From the NCBI GenBank assembly GCA_024742495.1, contig JANSYJ010000010.1, forward strand, positions 43,303-107,302: a stretch of DNA of 64,000 bases, read 5' to 3'. The translations under genes and the position numbers were made by a program. Shown here in pieces: positions 9,405-17,574 of this stretch (positions are counted from its first letter, which is position 1; each line of letters starts with the position of its first letter). The stretch comes from Bacteroidota bacterium. GTDB taxonomy: Bacteria; Bacteroidota; Bacteroidia; Flavobacteriales; Schleiferiaceae. Under the pieces are notes generated by a model. The model was given only the letters and a program-made list of their open reading frames with translations. It searched no databases and was not told the origin of the DNA.

Positions 9405-10799
9405 TATTATATGAAATTCCTTCTGCTGGCATCTGTAATTCTAACAAATAGCGCTTGCTCCATCAATGCTGATTCGCCTAATCTGCTTGTAAGTGATGCA
9501 GCTTCTCAAACCATTTTAATTCAAGGAGTTGACATATTTAGTGGGCGGGATAGTGTTATAATTCGGCATAAAGATGTTCTTATTGCCAATGGCTTTATTA
9601 AATCGATTAAGGATAGGATAGAGGCTCGTTCAGACTATACTCTAATTAAAGGAAAAGGAAAAACATTAATGCCGGGCCTTATAGATTCTCATGTACATTT
9701 ATCGGGCAGCGGTGCTGTGCCTTGGGATAATCAGAAGGCCAACATTCATTATAATTTGCAAGCTTATTTATACGCTGGAATCACCACTATATATGACTTA
9801 GGCGGATTAGCAGGCGATTTAGAGAAAATTGCTAATAAGCTTGAAAATCAAGAATTGATTGGACCTTCGGTTTTTCATACTCACATTCCTATTACCGTTA
9901 AAAACAGTCACCCAATACCCTTAACCGAAGTGATGCTTTTTTGGCCTTTAAAAAATATGGTCAATAGTATTTCACCTACAATCGATAAACCCTCGGAAGC
10001 CGCAAAGTTGATTGAAAAATATGTAGGGAAAAACACCGATTATGTGAAGGTGATATGTGATCAAATCCCTCCTGGATCTCCCCAAATGACCTTTGAGCAA
10101 TTAGAGGCCTTGGTGCAGGAGGCTCATAAAGTCCATCAAAAAGTTATCGTGCATATTGGTAGTCCAGAAAATGCTATTACCGCCATTAAAGCTGGCGCTG
10201 ATGTATTAGCGCATGGCGTTTGGAGAGGTAAACTAAGTCTCGATCAGGCACAATTTATTGCTAATTCTAAGGTGCCGATCATTTATACTATTTCAGGTTT
10301 TAAGAATGTTGCAGAAATCCATCACGGTGAATTTGAGCCTAATGATTTAGACAAAAAATTAGTACCAAAAAAGGTTCTGGACCCCGTAACCGGTGCCAAA
10401 GGAATGGATGTTCATTGTCAAGAAGTAATGCATGAATTTTTTGAAGATGTTGCAGCACACAGCACCTATTGGGAGCACAATTTCAAGTTATTGTATCAAA
10501 TGGGCGCGCCTATACTGGTTGGTACCGATAGCAATTTACCAGGTACCTATGCTGGCTCAACCTATTTCCAGGAATTGACAGAATTAAAAAATTACGGAAT
10601 GTCCAATTTTGATATCCTCTACGGAGCAACCTATGGCAATGCTGTATTGTTTTTGGACAAACCCAACTTTGGTTCCGTCGAAGAAAATCAAAAAGCCGAC
10701 TTACTCTTACTTAAAGGAAACCCTATAGAAAACCTTGAAATACTCAGAGACCCTCAATATATTTTTAAGTCGGGAAGGATAGTTAAACGACTAAAATAA
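9399..10799 (+). CDS. amidohydrolase family lipoprotein
   Basis: The start at 9399 gives MNYYMKFLLLASVILTNSACS, a lipoprotein signal with lipobox cysteine C20; the Met at 9411 is also possible. The mature part is a metal-dependent amidohydrolase of the imidazolonepropionase-like type: GLIDSHVHLSG (H98 and H100), VIVHIGS (His ligand), VLAHGVW (His) and GTDSN (D377). Such exported enzymes cleave cyclic amides or Xaa-Pro-type peptide bonds; the substrate is not evident. It is a single gene controlled by the divergent TetR regulator, suggesting induction by a small molecule it degrades. Confidence 0.85.
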   Translation: MNYYMKFLLLASVILTNSACSINADSPNLLVSDAASQTILIQGVDIFSGRDSVIIRHKDVLIANGFIKSIKDRIEARSDYTLIKGKGKTLMPGLIDSHVHLSGSGAVPWDNQKANIHYNLQAYLYAGITTIYDLGGLAGDLEKIANKLENQELIGPSVFHTHIPITVKNSHPIPLTEVMLFWPLKNMVNSISPTIDKPSEAAKLIEKYVGKNTDYVKVICDQIPPGSPQMTFEQLEALVQEAHKVHQKVIVHIGSPENAITAIKAGADVLAHGVWRGKLSLDQAQFIANSKVPIIYTISGFKNVAEIHHGEFEPNDLDKKLVPKKVLDPVTGAKGMDVHCQEVMHEFFEDVAAHSTYWEHNFKLLYQMGAPILVGTDSNLPGTYAGSTYFQELTELKNYGMSNFDILYGATYGNAVLFLDKPNFGSVEENQKADLLLLKGNPIENLEILRDPQYIFKSGRIVKRLK

Positions 10800-11101
10800 A
10801 GGGGGGCAGCAGTTCTGGCTTATCCTTAAAGCCTTCTTTACAATTAAAGTCTTTGGAGTTAATTACCTGTTTTACAGATTTGCATTTTCTTTTCAATTCA
10901 AACAAAATTGGCCTGATTGACCTAAACGTGGGAGCTTTTCCCGAATCAGTTTTGGCTGTTTCGTATAATCTGCGATCAAGGACTAAATTTTTCCAAAAGG
11001 AATCTGACACTTGCCCTTTAACGATCATCCTCTAAAAACCTTTGGTTTTGCGTCTCTTTATCTAAATTCGTGGCTCTGATTCACTCTAAATCAAAAAGAA
11101 G
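10800..11101. other. 302-base gap without a convincing gene
   Basis: Short opposite-strand frames overlap each other here (about 10783-11028 minus and 10853-11035 plus), but neither has a plausible start context, domain or composition. There is a G-run right after the amidohydrolase stop. I see nothing else. Confidence 0.5.
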
Positions 11102-11602
11102 ATGAAAAAATTTACGTTCATTTTATGCTGTTTTGCCCTAATAAGTTTCGGATTATTCTCCTGCTCCAATAGTGCAGAAAAGGAGGCCGCTATCACCAAT
11201 GAAACTAGCGAAGAAAGTGGGGGAGAAGCAGCTGCTGGCGATTTAGCTGAAACGCCAATTGAAGAGCCAGCTGAAGAGATTGCTGAATCGGAAAATTTCG
11301 AAGAGGAATCGTCTTTAGGGGCCTTTAAAGGACTAGTAGGAGAATGGACGGTAGATGCCGAAACAGCTGGAATACGAATGGATATAAGCTTTGGCGCTGA
11401 TGGAACCTACAAGCAAAGTATGGGTACTTCCAAGAGTAATGGGACTTGGGAAATAGTTGACGATCAACATCTCATTATTGTAACCCAAAACACCAAAGGT
11501 CAAAAATGGAGAGTTTCTGAGCTCAACGAAACCGGCGTAAACATCTGCTGGAACCCAGACTCGGAAAAGCCCAAAACCATTCCCTTTACGCGGGTGAAAT
11601 AG
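11102..11602 (+). CDS. small lipoprotein with lipocalin-like domain
   Basis: The 166-residue protein has a lipoprotein signal peptide ending in LFSCS, so it is anchored to a membrane by Cys. Residues about 22-75 are a low-complexity acidic linker rich in Glu and Ala. The C-terminal 90 residues (LVGEWTVDAE, FGADGTYKQS, NGTWEIVDDQHLIIV) resemble the small lipocalin-like beta-barrels common as Bacteroidota lipoproteins. Function unknown. It is monocistronic, and a hairpin follows at 11681-11700. Confidence 0.75.
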   Translation: MKKFTFILCCFALISFGLFSCSNSAEKEAAITNETSEESGGEAAAGDLAETPIEEPAEEIAESENFEEESSLGAFKGLVGEWTVDAETAGIRMDISFGADGTYKQSMGTSKSNGTWEIVDDQHLIIVTQNTKGQKWRVSELNETGVNICWNPDSEKPKTIPFTRVK

Positions 11603-11673
11603 GGTTTAAGGAAATTGAAGGAGGGAGATGACTCCCTTCTTTTTCTAAACTTCACATTTAGACTTAAAAACAT

Positions 11674-11705
11674 AAAAAAAGCCTCACGAAATTGTGAGGC
11701 TTTTG
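11674..11705 (-). terminator. rho-independent terminator after tRNA-Phe
   Basis: GCCTCAC (11681-11687) pairs with GTGAGGC (11694-11700) around a 6-base loop. A run of A at 11674-11680 gives a T-run on the minus strand directly after the tRNA, and TTTT at 11701-11704 lets it act weakly in the other direction for the lipoprotein gene. Confidence 0.75.
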
Positions 11706-11781
11706 TGGTGGTGCCAGCTGGAATCGAACCAGCGACACAAGGATTTTCAGTCCTTTGCTCTACCAACTGAGCTATGGCACC
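11706..11781 (-). tRNA. tRNA-Phe (GAA)
   Basis: Read on the minus strand, GGTGCCA (from 11781) pairs with TGGCACC (to 11710), then discriminator A and an encoded CCA (11706-11708). The D-arm is GCTCAGTTGGTAGAGC. The anticodon stem AAGGA/TCCTT holds loop CTGAAAA with anticodon GAA. The T-arm contains GGTTCGATTCC. All four arms and the 76-base length are standard. A terminator hairpin follows immediately. Confidence 0.96.
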
Positions 11782-11905
11782 TTTTTATAGAACCGCTTGC
11801 CGGCGGTTTTGCTAATTGTGGAACTTAATTCCTTTCCTTAGCGGGGCGCAAATTTAAAACTTTTTACATTCGTGCAAAACATTTTCAAGCCCATTGGAAA
11901 ATAAA

Positions 11906-12646
11906 ATGTCAAAAGCAGAGCTACATATCATCATCGATGCAGGCAATACCCGCATCAAAGTGGCTCAATACCAGAAACAAAGCTGCCAAGAACTGCAGAC
12001 CTTTGAAGAGCAAAAAGAATTTGAAAAATATTTAATTAGCCTTCCTTCTACAGCGCCTTGCATTGCATCTAACACTGGTTCTTGGGATTTGGAGTTCCTT
12101 AAAAACCATTTTTTAAGCTTTCTTGCCCTTAATGCACACACCGCTTTACCCTTCCATATTAGCTATCATACCCCACTTACTTTGGGTAACGATCGCAGAG
12201 CATTGGCGGCAGCAGCCTTTCGGAGCTTTCCCAAAGAGAATGTTCTGATATTAGATTTAGGAACTTGCCTTACCGCAGATTTTATTGATAGCCAAGGAAA
12301 TTATCATGGAGGAGCAATAAGTCCGGGCTTGAAAATGCGCTTTAAAGCCCTAAATCATTTTACCGCGGGCTTGCCGAAATTAGATTGGTCTGGCATTCAT
12401 TGGCCAGATTTAGTTGGCAATAGCACCGAGAATAGCATTTTAAGCGGCGTAATTCGTGGATATGAAGCAGAAATTTCCGCCTGGATAGCACAATATCAAA
12501 GCACTTTTAGCGATATCCGCACAGTTATTACAGGTGGCGACGCATCTTTGTTGCTGCGCTGGATGAAAAATGACATATTTGCACCTTCAAATTTTTTGCT
12601 GAACGGCCTTGATTACATACTTGAGTACCACCTCAATCAGAAATAA
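11906..12646 (+). CDS. coaX: type III pantothenate kinase
   Basis: The ATG at 11906 gives 246 residues starting MSKAELHIIIDAGNTRIK; a TTG at 11894 is possible but less likely. CoaX motifs are all present: phosphate-1 loop DAGNTRIK (D11), DLGTCLTADF (D117), and GGAISPGLKMRF. CoaX phosphorylates pantothenate with ATP in the first step of CoA synthesis and is insensitive to CoA feedback. It heads a run of envelope genes (barrel protein, TPR protein, lptC, corC-like), and its 3' end overlaps the next frame by about 38 bases. Confidence 0.93.
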   Translation: MSKAELHIIIDAGNTRIKVAQYQKQSCQELQTFEEQKEFEKYLISLPSTAPCIASNTGSWDLEFLKNHFLSFLALNAHTALPFHISYHTPLTLGNDRRALAAAAFRSFPKENVLILDLGTCLTADFIDSQGNYHGGAISPGLKMRFKALNHFTAGLPKLDWSGIHWPDLVGNSTENSILSGVIRGYEAEISAWIAQYQSTFSDIRTVITGGDASLLLRWMKNDIFAPSNFLLNGLDYILEYHLNQK

Positions 12647-13952
12647 CAGATTAGCATTATTGCTCCTTCTAATTGGAAGTAGTAGCATCTTTGCACAAAC
12701 GAATTCGGTTTCACCATATTCACGCTTCGGCTTTGGTGATTTATACCATGGTTTAAATCCACGCTATATGGGCATGGGCGGAGCTAGCTTAGCTACCCCC
12801 GATGGACTAAACATAAACTTTGGCAATCCAGCTTCTTATACCAATCTTAAACTCACCACCTTCGACGTTGGTTTTGAGTTCAGCCTCATCAATCAACAAC
12901 AAGAAAGTCCGGCCGTAAATATTGATAACAATAGTTCGGGCATGCGCAACCTCTCCATAGGGGTGCCGCTAACTTCATGGTGGGGTTCCGCTATTAGCCT
13001 ACAACCTTATAGCTTTAAAGGATACCAAATCAATAGCACACGCTTTTTACCAAGCGATTCCACCGTTTCAATTACCGACCAGTTTTCGGGTGAAGGTGGA
13101 CTCAACTCAGTAGTTTGGGGCCATTCTTTTAAAGTGGCCGAGGGTTTAAGCTTAGGCTTTAATCTGAATTACCTCTTCGGATCCTTAAGAGAAAGCACCA
13201 TTGTAAATTTTGACAATTTCAATTTCCTCGATACACGTTCGGATCGCGAAAGTCAAATTAATGGTTGGTTCCTTAATTATGGCCTGCAATACCGATACGA
13301 CCTACCCAAGAATAGATTTATAAGCACCGCCCTTCGTTTTCAAAATTCGTCGGGATTAAGCAGCGACGATCTTAGTTACGATTACACTATAGATGGTAAT
13401 TTAAGTCGCGATACCCTCATCGGCGGCAGCAGCTCGGAGGGCAGCTATACCTTACCTTCTGAATTAGCTTTTGGCTTAAGCTATGGTAAGTACGATCAAA
13501 AAAATTATCAAGCGGCTTGGGCGCTAAACTTTGACTATGAGGCTTATAATGGCTCAGAGTTTCGATCTTCAAATGGCGGAGCGCTTTTAAATGATGGTTA
13601 TAAATTGGAGTTGGGTGGCTTTATTACTCCACGCTATTCCTTTGAAAGTTTAAGCAGAGGAACGGGCTTCTTTAACAATGTAGAATACCGCTTAGGTGGC
13701 TTTTACGAAAAGACTCCGCTAAGCCTCTCTGGACAGGACCTCTATAATTATGGCATCACTTTTGGATTAGGACTGCCGATCAAGCCGAGAAACCTAGCTC
13801 CAGGAGAAACTAAATTTAGTACCGTTAACATAGGTGTAATGGCTGGTCAAAGAGGAACCCTCGCAAACAATTTGATTCGTGAACAGTATATAAGTTTTTA
13901 CCTTTCTGTTACGTTTAATGACAAGTGGTTCATTGATTATAAATACCGATAA
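12609..13952 (+). CDS. outer-membrane beta-barrel protein
   Basis: The N terminus has a signal peptide (LALLLLLIGSSSIFAQ). The mature part starts with a motif common to Bacteroidota barrel proteins (SPYSRFGFGDL, MGMGGASLATPDG, NPASYTNLKLTTFDVG), related to the OMPP1/FadL-like superfamily. Alternating hydrophobic strands run to an aromatic C terminus. No ATG precedes the signal, so translation must use TTG at 12609 or 12621, inside the end of coaX; this overlap suggests coupling. The protein is probably a transporter or channel in the outer membrane with unknown ligand. The gene order coaX, barrel, TPR and lptC recurs in Flavobacteriales. Confidence 0.8.
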   Translation: MITYLSTTSIRNNRLALLLLLIGSSSIFAQTNSVSPYSRFGFGDLYHGLNPRYMGMGGASLATPDGLNINFGNPASYTNLKLTTFDVGFEFSLINQQQESPAVNIDNNSSGMRNLSIGVPLTSWWGSAISLQPYSFKGYQINSTRFLPSDSTVSITDQFSGEGGLNSVVWGHSFKVAEGLSLGFNLNYLFGSLRESTIVNFDNFNFLDTRSDRESQINGWFLNYGLQYRYDLPKNRFISTALRFQNSSGLSSDDLSYDYTIDGNLSRDTLIGGSSSEGSYTLPSELAFGLSYGKYDQKNYQAAWALNFDYEAYNGSEFRSSNGGALLNDGYKLELGGFITPRYSFESLSRGTGFFNNVEYRLGGFYEKTPLSLSGQDLYNYGITFGLGLPIKPRNLAPGETKFSTVNIGVMAGQRGTLANNLIREQYISFYLSVTFNDKWFIDYKYR

Positions 13953-13965
13953 AAAACAACCCAAA

Positions 13966-15384
13966 ATGAAAGCAACTCTCTACACCCTGGTATTCGTATT
14001 TGGATTGGGTGGATTGCTCAAAGCCCAAGATTATGGTGAGGACAGTATCAGCTGTCGCGAGAATCTATACATCTATTACGAACTAGCCAAAAAGAAACAA
14101 TACGTAGAAGCCTACGAATCATGGCAAAAGGTTTACGATATGTGTCCTGCATCAAGCAAGAACAACTTTATCTACGGACCTTATATCGTAAAAGCAAAAA
14201 TTAAGGAAGCCCAGAAAGCCAAGGATACTGCCGCCGAATCGAAGTTTAAAAACCTTTTGGTGGAAGTTTACGACAAGCGCAATGAGTATTACCCTGGTCG
14301 TGAGGCCGATGTAGCTGCCCGTAAAGCTTTAGATGTATTCCAATATTTTAAAGGTGAAAACAAAAAAGCCTATGACCTTTTTGTTAAGGCCCTTGAAATT
14401 GGAGGACAAGAACAATCTGCAGCCTTCTATAACTATTACTTCGTAACTGCCGCACGTCTCTTTAATGAGAAAGAATTCAGCATAGAGGAAGTGTTCAACG
14501 CTTACAATGTGGTGAATGAAGGTATCGAGGTTAACAACAATGCCTTAAACGTTACCATAGCCGAATTAGTAATCAAGCGTGACACTAACGGGATTGCTTT
14601 AGATGACAAGGAACTGAAAAGTTTAGCCAAAGCGGAACGCGAATTAGATCGTTACACCAAAGTAGAATCCAATATTGGAAAGATCTTAGGTCCGATTGCT
14701 ACTTGTGAAAAGCTAACGCTCATCTATAATGAGGAGTCTTTCGCCGCAAATTCTTCCGATACCTTATGGTTAAAGCGCGCAGCTAAAATGCTGACCAAAG
14801 AGCGTCGTAATGAGGAAGGAGAATACGAGGACTGTACCGACAATCCAATCTTCTTTAATATCTCCGAAGCACTTTATCGCTTAGAGCCATCAGCCCCAGC
14901 TGCACGTGCTATGTTTATTATGGCCTACCGTGGAAATGATTACAGCAAAGCGACTCAGTATATAAAAGAGGCTATTAGCTATGAGTTAGATCCAATTAAG
15001 CGTTCTAATGATTATATCAAATTGTCTCAAGTTTATCTTAAACTTGGAAGCTTGGCCTCTGCAAAGAGAGCGGCTATAAATGCGGCTAATGCCAACAAAG
15101 GAAGTGGCGATGCTTATGTGCTTCTTGCGCAAATTTATGCTGCTGCCGATGGAACTTGTGGCGCCAATGTATTTGAGAAGAAAGCGGTTTACTGGGCTGC
15201 GATCGATAAGTTAAATTATGCCAAGTCGGTAGATCCAGGATTGGCGAGTAAAGCAAATCGTTTAATTGCGGCTTATAAAAAGCAATTACCAAACAAGAGT
15301 GTAATCTTCCAATTAGGTCATGTGGAAGGAGAGAAGTACACCATTGGATGTTGGATTAATGAAACAGTTACTGTTGCTTATTAA
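13966..15384 (+). CDS. periplasmic TPR-repeat protein
   Basis: The ATG at 13966 (MKATLYTLVFVFGLGG) begins a normal signal peptide cleaved near LKAQ. An upstream in-frame ATG at 13918 would bury it behind 16 residues and overlap the barrel gene. The 472-residue mature-type protein is helical with TPR units, for example around residues 300-390 (FIMAYRGNDYSKATQYIKEAI, then IKLSQVYLKLGSLASAKRAA). TPR proteins in this position may act in envelope assembly. It is 13 bases after the barrel gene, and its stop overlaps the lptC start (TAATG), so the three genes are co-transcribed. Confidence 0.82.
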   Translation: MKATLYTLVFVFGLGGLLKAQDYGEDSISCRENLYIYYELAKKKQYVEAYESWQKVYDMCPASSKNNFIYGPYIVKAKIKEAQKAKDTAAESKFKNLLVEVYDKRNEYYPGREADVAARKALDVFQYFKGENKKAYDLFVKALEIGGQEQSAAFYNYYFVTAARLFNEKEFSIEEVFNAYNVVNEGIEVNNNALNVTIAELVIKRDTNGIALDDKELKSLAKAERELDRYTKVESNIGKILGPIATCEKLTLIYNEESFAANSSDTLWLKRAAKMLTKERRNEEGEYEDCTDNPIFFNISEALYRLEPSAPAARAMFIMAYRGNDYSKATQYIKEAISYELDPIKRSNDYIKLSQVYLKLGSLASAKRAAINAANANKGSGDAYVLLAQIYAAADGTCGANVFEKKAVYWAAIDKLNYAKSVDPGLASKANRLIAAYKKQLPNKSVIFQLGHVEGEKYTIGCWINETVTVAY

Positions 15385-15950
15385 TGCTTCAAGGAATTAA
15401 AAATAATAAAGGCATCGTCGCGCTAGTGGCGATGCTTTTTTTGTTTTCATCTTGCGAGAATGAGGTGAAGGAAGTGCGCAAGCTTGCCCGAGAGGAGCGC
15501 ATTCCTATGGAAATACAGAAGGACTTTGTACTGGAATATTCCGATAGTACCTTTAAGCGGATGGAATTAACCGCGCCCTTGGCGGAGAGTTATCCTCAAC
15601 TAGATCAGCCACAAAGGGAGTTTAGAGAAGGAATATTTGTTCGCTTCCTCGATAATTTAGGGCAGGAAAACAGTCACCTTAAAGCAGAATATGCCTTGCA
15701 GTTGATCGATAAGGATTTATGGGAAGCTCGAGGCAATGTCATTGTGGTAAATCAGAAAGGGGAAACCCTCAATACGGAAAAGCTCTTTTGGAATTCCCGT
15801 AAAGAAATCATCTACAGTGATGAATTTGTGAAATTAACCACCCCTACGCAGATTATAGAAGGGGAGGGTTTTCAAGCAGATCAAGGCTTTACTGAATACG
15901 AAATCAATCAAGTTTCTGGAATAATAAATATCGAAGAGGATGCTTCTTAA
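15384..15950 (+). CDS. lptC: LPS export protein LptC
   Basis: This 188-residue protein has an N-terminal hydrophobic segment ending in LFSSCEN, a lipobox-like sequence typical of Bacteroidota LptC. The OstA-like beta-jellyroll follows: YSDSTFKRMELTAPLAE, GIFVRFLDNLGQE, AEYALQLIDKDLWEARGNV and a closing strand. LptC links the inner-membrane LptBFG transporter to periplasmic LptA in lipopolysaccharide transport. Translation is coupled to the upstream TPR gene by a TAATG overlap. Confidence 0.85.
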   Translation: MLQGIKNNKGIVALVAMLFLFSSCENEVKEVRKLAREERIPMEIQKDFVLEYSDSTFKRMELTAPLAESYPQLDQPQREFREGIFVRFLDNLGQENSHLKAEYALQLIDKDLWEARGNVIVVNQKGETLNTEKLFWNSRKEIIYSDEFVKLTTPTQIIEGEGFQADQGFTEYEINQVSGIINIEEDAS

Positions 15951-15951
15951 A

Positions 15952-16176
15952 ATGCTAAAATTTGTGGAGTATGTATGGGTAGGAATGGGATTCCTATGTG
16001 CCTATCAACTCTTTATGCAGTGGAATACCGAAGGGAATATGCGGTATATCTTTGCTGCCGGGATCGCAGTTTCTATCTTTATGTTCTTCTTTCGGCGATA
16101 TACCCGAAAACGCTACGAGCAAATACAAGCCGAAAAAGAAGCGAAGGCCAAAGAGCCGGTAGAGACCTCAAAATAA
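15952..16176 (+). CDS. small two-span membrane protein
   Basis: Beginning at the ATG one base past the lptC stop, the product has 74 residues: two hydrophobic helices (VEYVWVGMGFLCAYQLFM and IFAAGIAVSIFMFFF) and a charged tail (KRYEQIQAEKEAKAKE). An ATG at 15940 inside lptC is also in frame. It lies tightly between lptC and the CorC-like gene. Function unknown; the size and position are conserved in related genomes as far as I recall. Confidence 0.7.
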   Translation: MLKFVEYVWVGMGFLCAYQLFMQWNTEGNMRYIFAAGIAVSIFMFFFRRYTRKRYEQIQAEKEAKAKEPVETSK

Positions 16177-16182
16177 AGCCCA

Positions 16183-17436
16183 TTGGAACTGGCCATCATT
16201 ATTATTAGTACCATTCTTGCTTCCGCCTATTTTTCTGGAATCGAGATCGCTTTTATTTCCTCTAACCGATTCCATATCGAGCTAGAGCAACAAAAAGGTA
16301 CTTTCATTTACCGTATCGTTGGTTATTTGGTAAACTACCCTTCGCGCTTTATTGCCGCTATGCTGGTAGGGAATAATATCGCGCTGGTGGTTTATGGCTT
16401 TTATATGCCAGAAGTCTTAAATCCCTTTTTACCCCTAGATAACCCCTATCTACTGCTGCTACTGCAAACCATCCTCAGTACGATTCTGATTTTGATTTTT
16501 GCAGAGTTTTTACCCAAAGCGATTTTTAGCACCAATGCCAACAGACTATTGGAGTTTTTCGCTTTACCGAGTGGATTCTTTTACTTCCTATTTGCGCCTA
16601 TCGTGTGGTTAATGATTGGCATCAGCAATTTCGTAATGAAATACGTGATGGGTATGGAGGAGGAGGAAGGTCAAAAGGCTTTTAATAAGGTGGACCTTGA
16701 AAACTACATTAGCGAAAGAACTGAAGCCAGCGATGATCGGGAAGAAGTAGATCACGAAATTCAAATTTTCAGGAATGCCCTGGACTTTAGTGAGCGTAAA
16801 GCCCGCGAGTTCATGGTACCTCGCACGGAAATAGTGGCCATGGATTTAGAGGATGGCATTGAAAAATTGAGCCAAGAGTTTATCGAGAGCAAACTCTCCA
16901 AAATAATGATATACAAGGGTTCGGTGGATAATATCATCGGCTATGTGCACTCTTTCGAGCTTTTTAAAAAGCCAGCCAATATTAGATCCATTTTACGTCC
17001 GGTTTCCTTTTTACCAGAAAGCATGCCTGCTCATGAAACCCTAAACCTCTTAATGCGCGAGCGCCGCAGCATTGCCGTGGTGCTAGATGAGTTTGGCGGA
17101 ACTTCAGGATTAGTTACCGTTGAAGACGTGGTGGAGGAGATTTTTGGTGAGATATCGGATGAGCATGACACTGAGGATCTGCTGGAGCAGAAAGTGAAGA
17201 AAGGTGAATTTCTGTTTTCGGCTCGACAAGAAATTGACTACCTCAATGAAAAATATGGCTTGGATTTACCAGAAGAAGAAGGCTATAATTCCTTAGGAGG
17301 TCTCATTATCAATCACCTCGAATCTATTCCTGAAAAAGGAGAGGAGCTGCGCTTACCAGGTTACCACCTAATTATGGAGGCGGTGAGCAATAGCAAAATT
17401 GAGATTGTTAGACTGCGCAGCACGGAGGAGGACTAA
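16183..17436 (+). CDS. CNNM/CorC-like hemolysin family protein (DUF21-CBS-CorC_HlyC)
   Basis: The 417 residues show an N-terminal DUF21 membrane domain with about four helices, a pair of CBS domains (from VPRTEIVAMDLEDG to LDEFGGTSGLVTVEDVVEEI), and a C-terminal CorC_HlyC domain. The motif LDEFGGTSGLVTVEDV is diagnostic. Family members are linked to magnesium and cobalt efflux; the name hemolysin is historical. There is no ATG, so TTG at 16183, six bases after the preceding gene, is the likely start. In other flavobacteria a periplasmic isomerase gene often follows; here the operon ends. Confidence 0.88.
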   Translation: MELAIIIISTILASAYFSGIEIAFISSNRFHIELEQQKGTFIYRIVGYLVNYPSRFIAAMLVGNNIALVVYGFYMPEVLNPFLPLDNPYLLLLLQTILSTILILIFAEFLPKAIFSTNANRLLEFFALPSGFFYFLFAPIVWLMIGISNFVMKYVMGMEEEEGQKAFNKVDLENYISERTEASDDREEVDHEIQIFRNALDFSERKAREFMVPRTEIVAMDLEDGIEKLSQEFIESKLSKIMIYKGSVDNIIGYVHSFELFKKPANIRSILRPVSFLPESMPAHETLNLLMRERRSIAVVLDEFGGTSGLVTVEDVVEEIFGEISDEHDTEDLLEQKVKKGEFLFSARQEIDYLNEKYGLDLPEEEGYNSLGGLIINHLESIPEKGEELRLPGYHLIMEAVSNSKIEIVRLRSTEED

Positions 17437-17574
17437 ATTCCATCTGCAGTTATTTTTGCTTTCCAATCGACATTCTTGCCCTAAGCTGCTTTAAACATTC
17501 TCGCCTAAAGCGGAGTTTTTTTCATAATGTATCTTTAGCTTCTAAAGATCCCCCATCCGATCAAAATTACATTT

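Noticed and set aside
10783..11035. Two small opposite-strand frames downstream of the amidohydrolase
   Set aside because: They overlap each other, lack plausible starts and contain no known motif.
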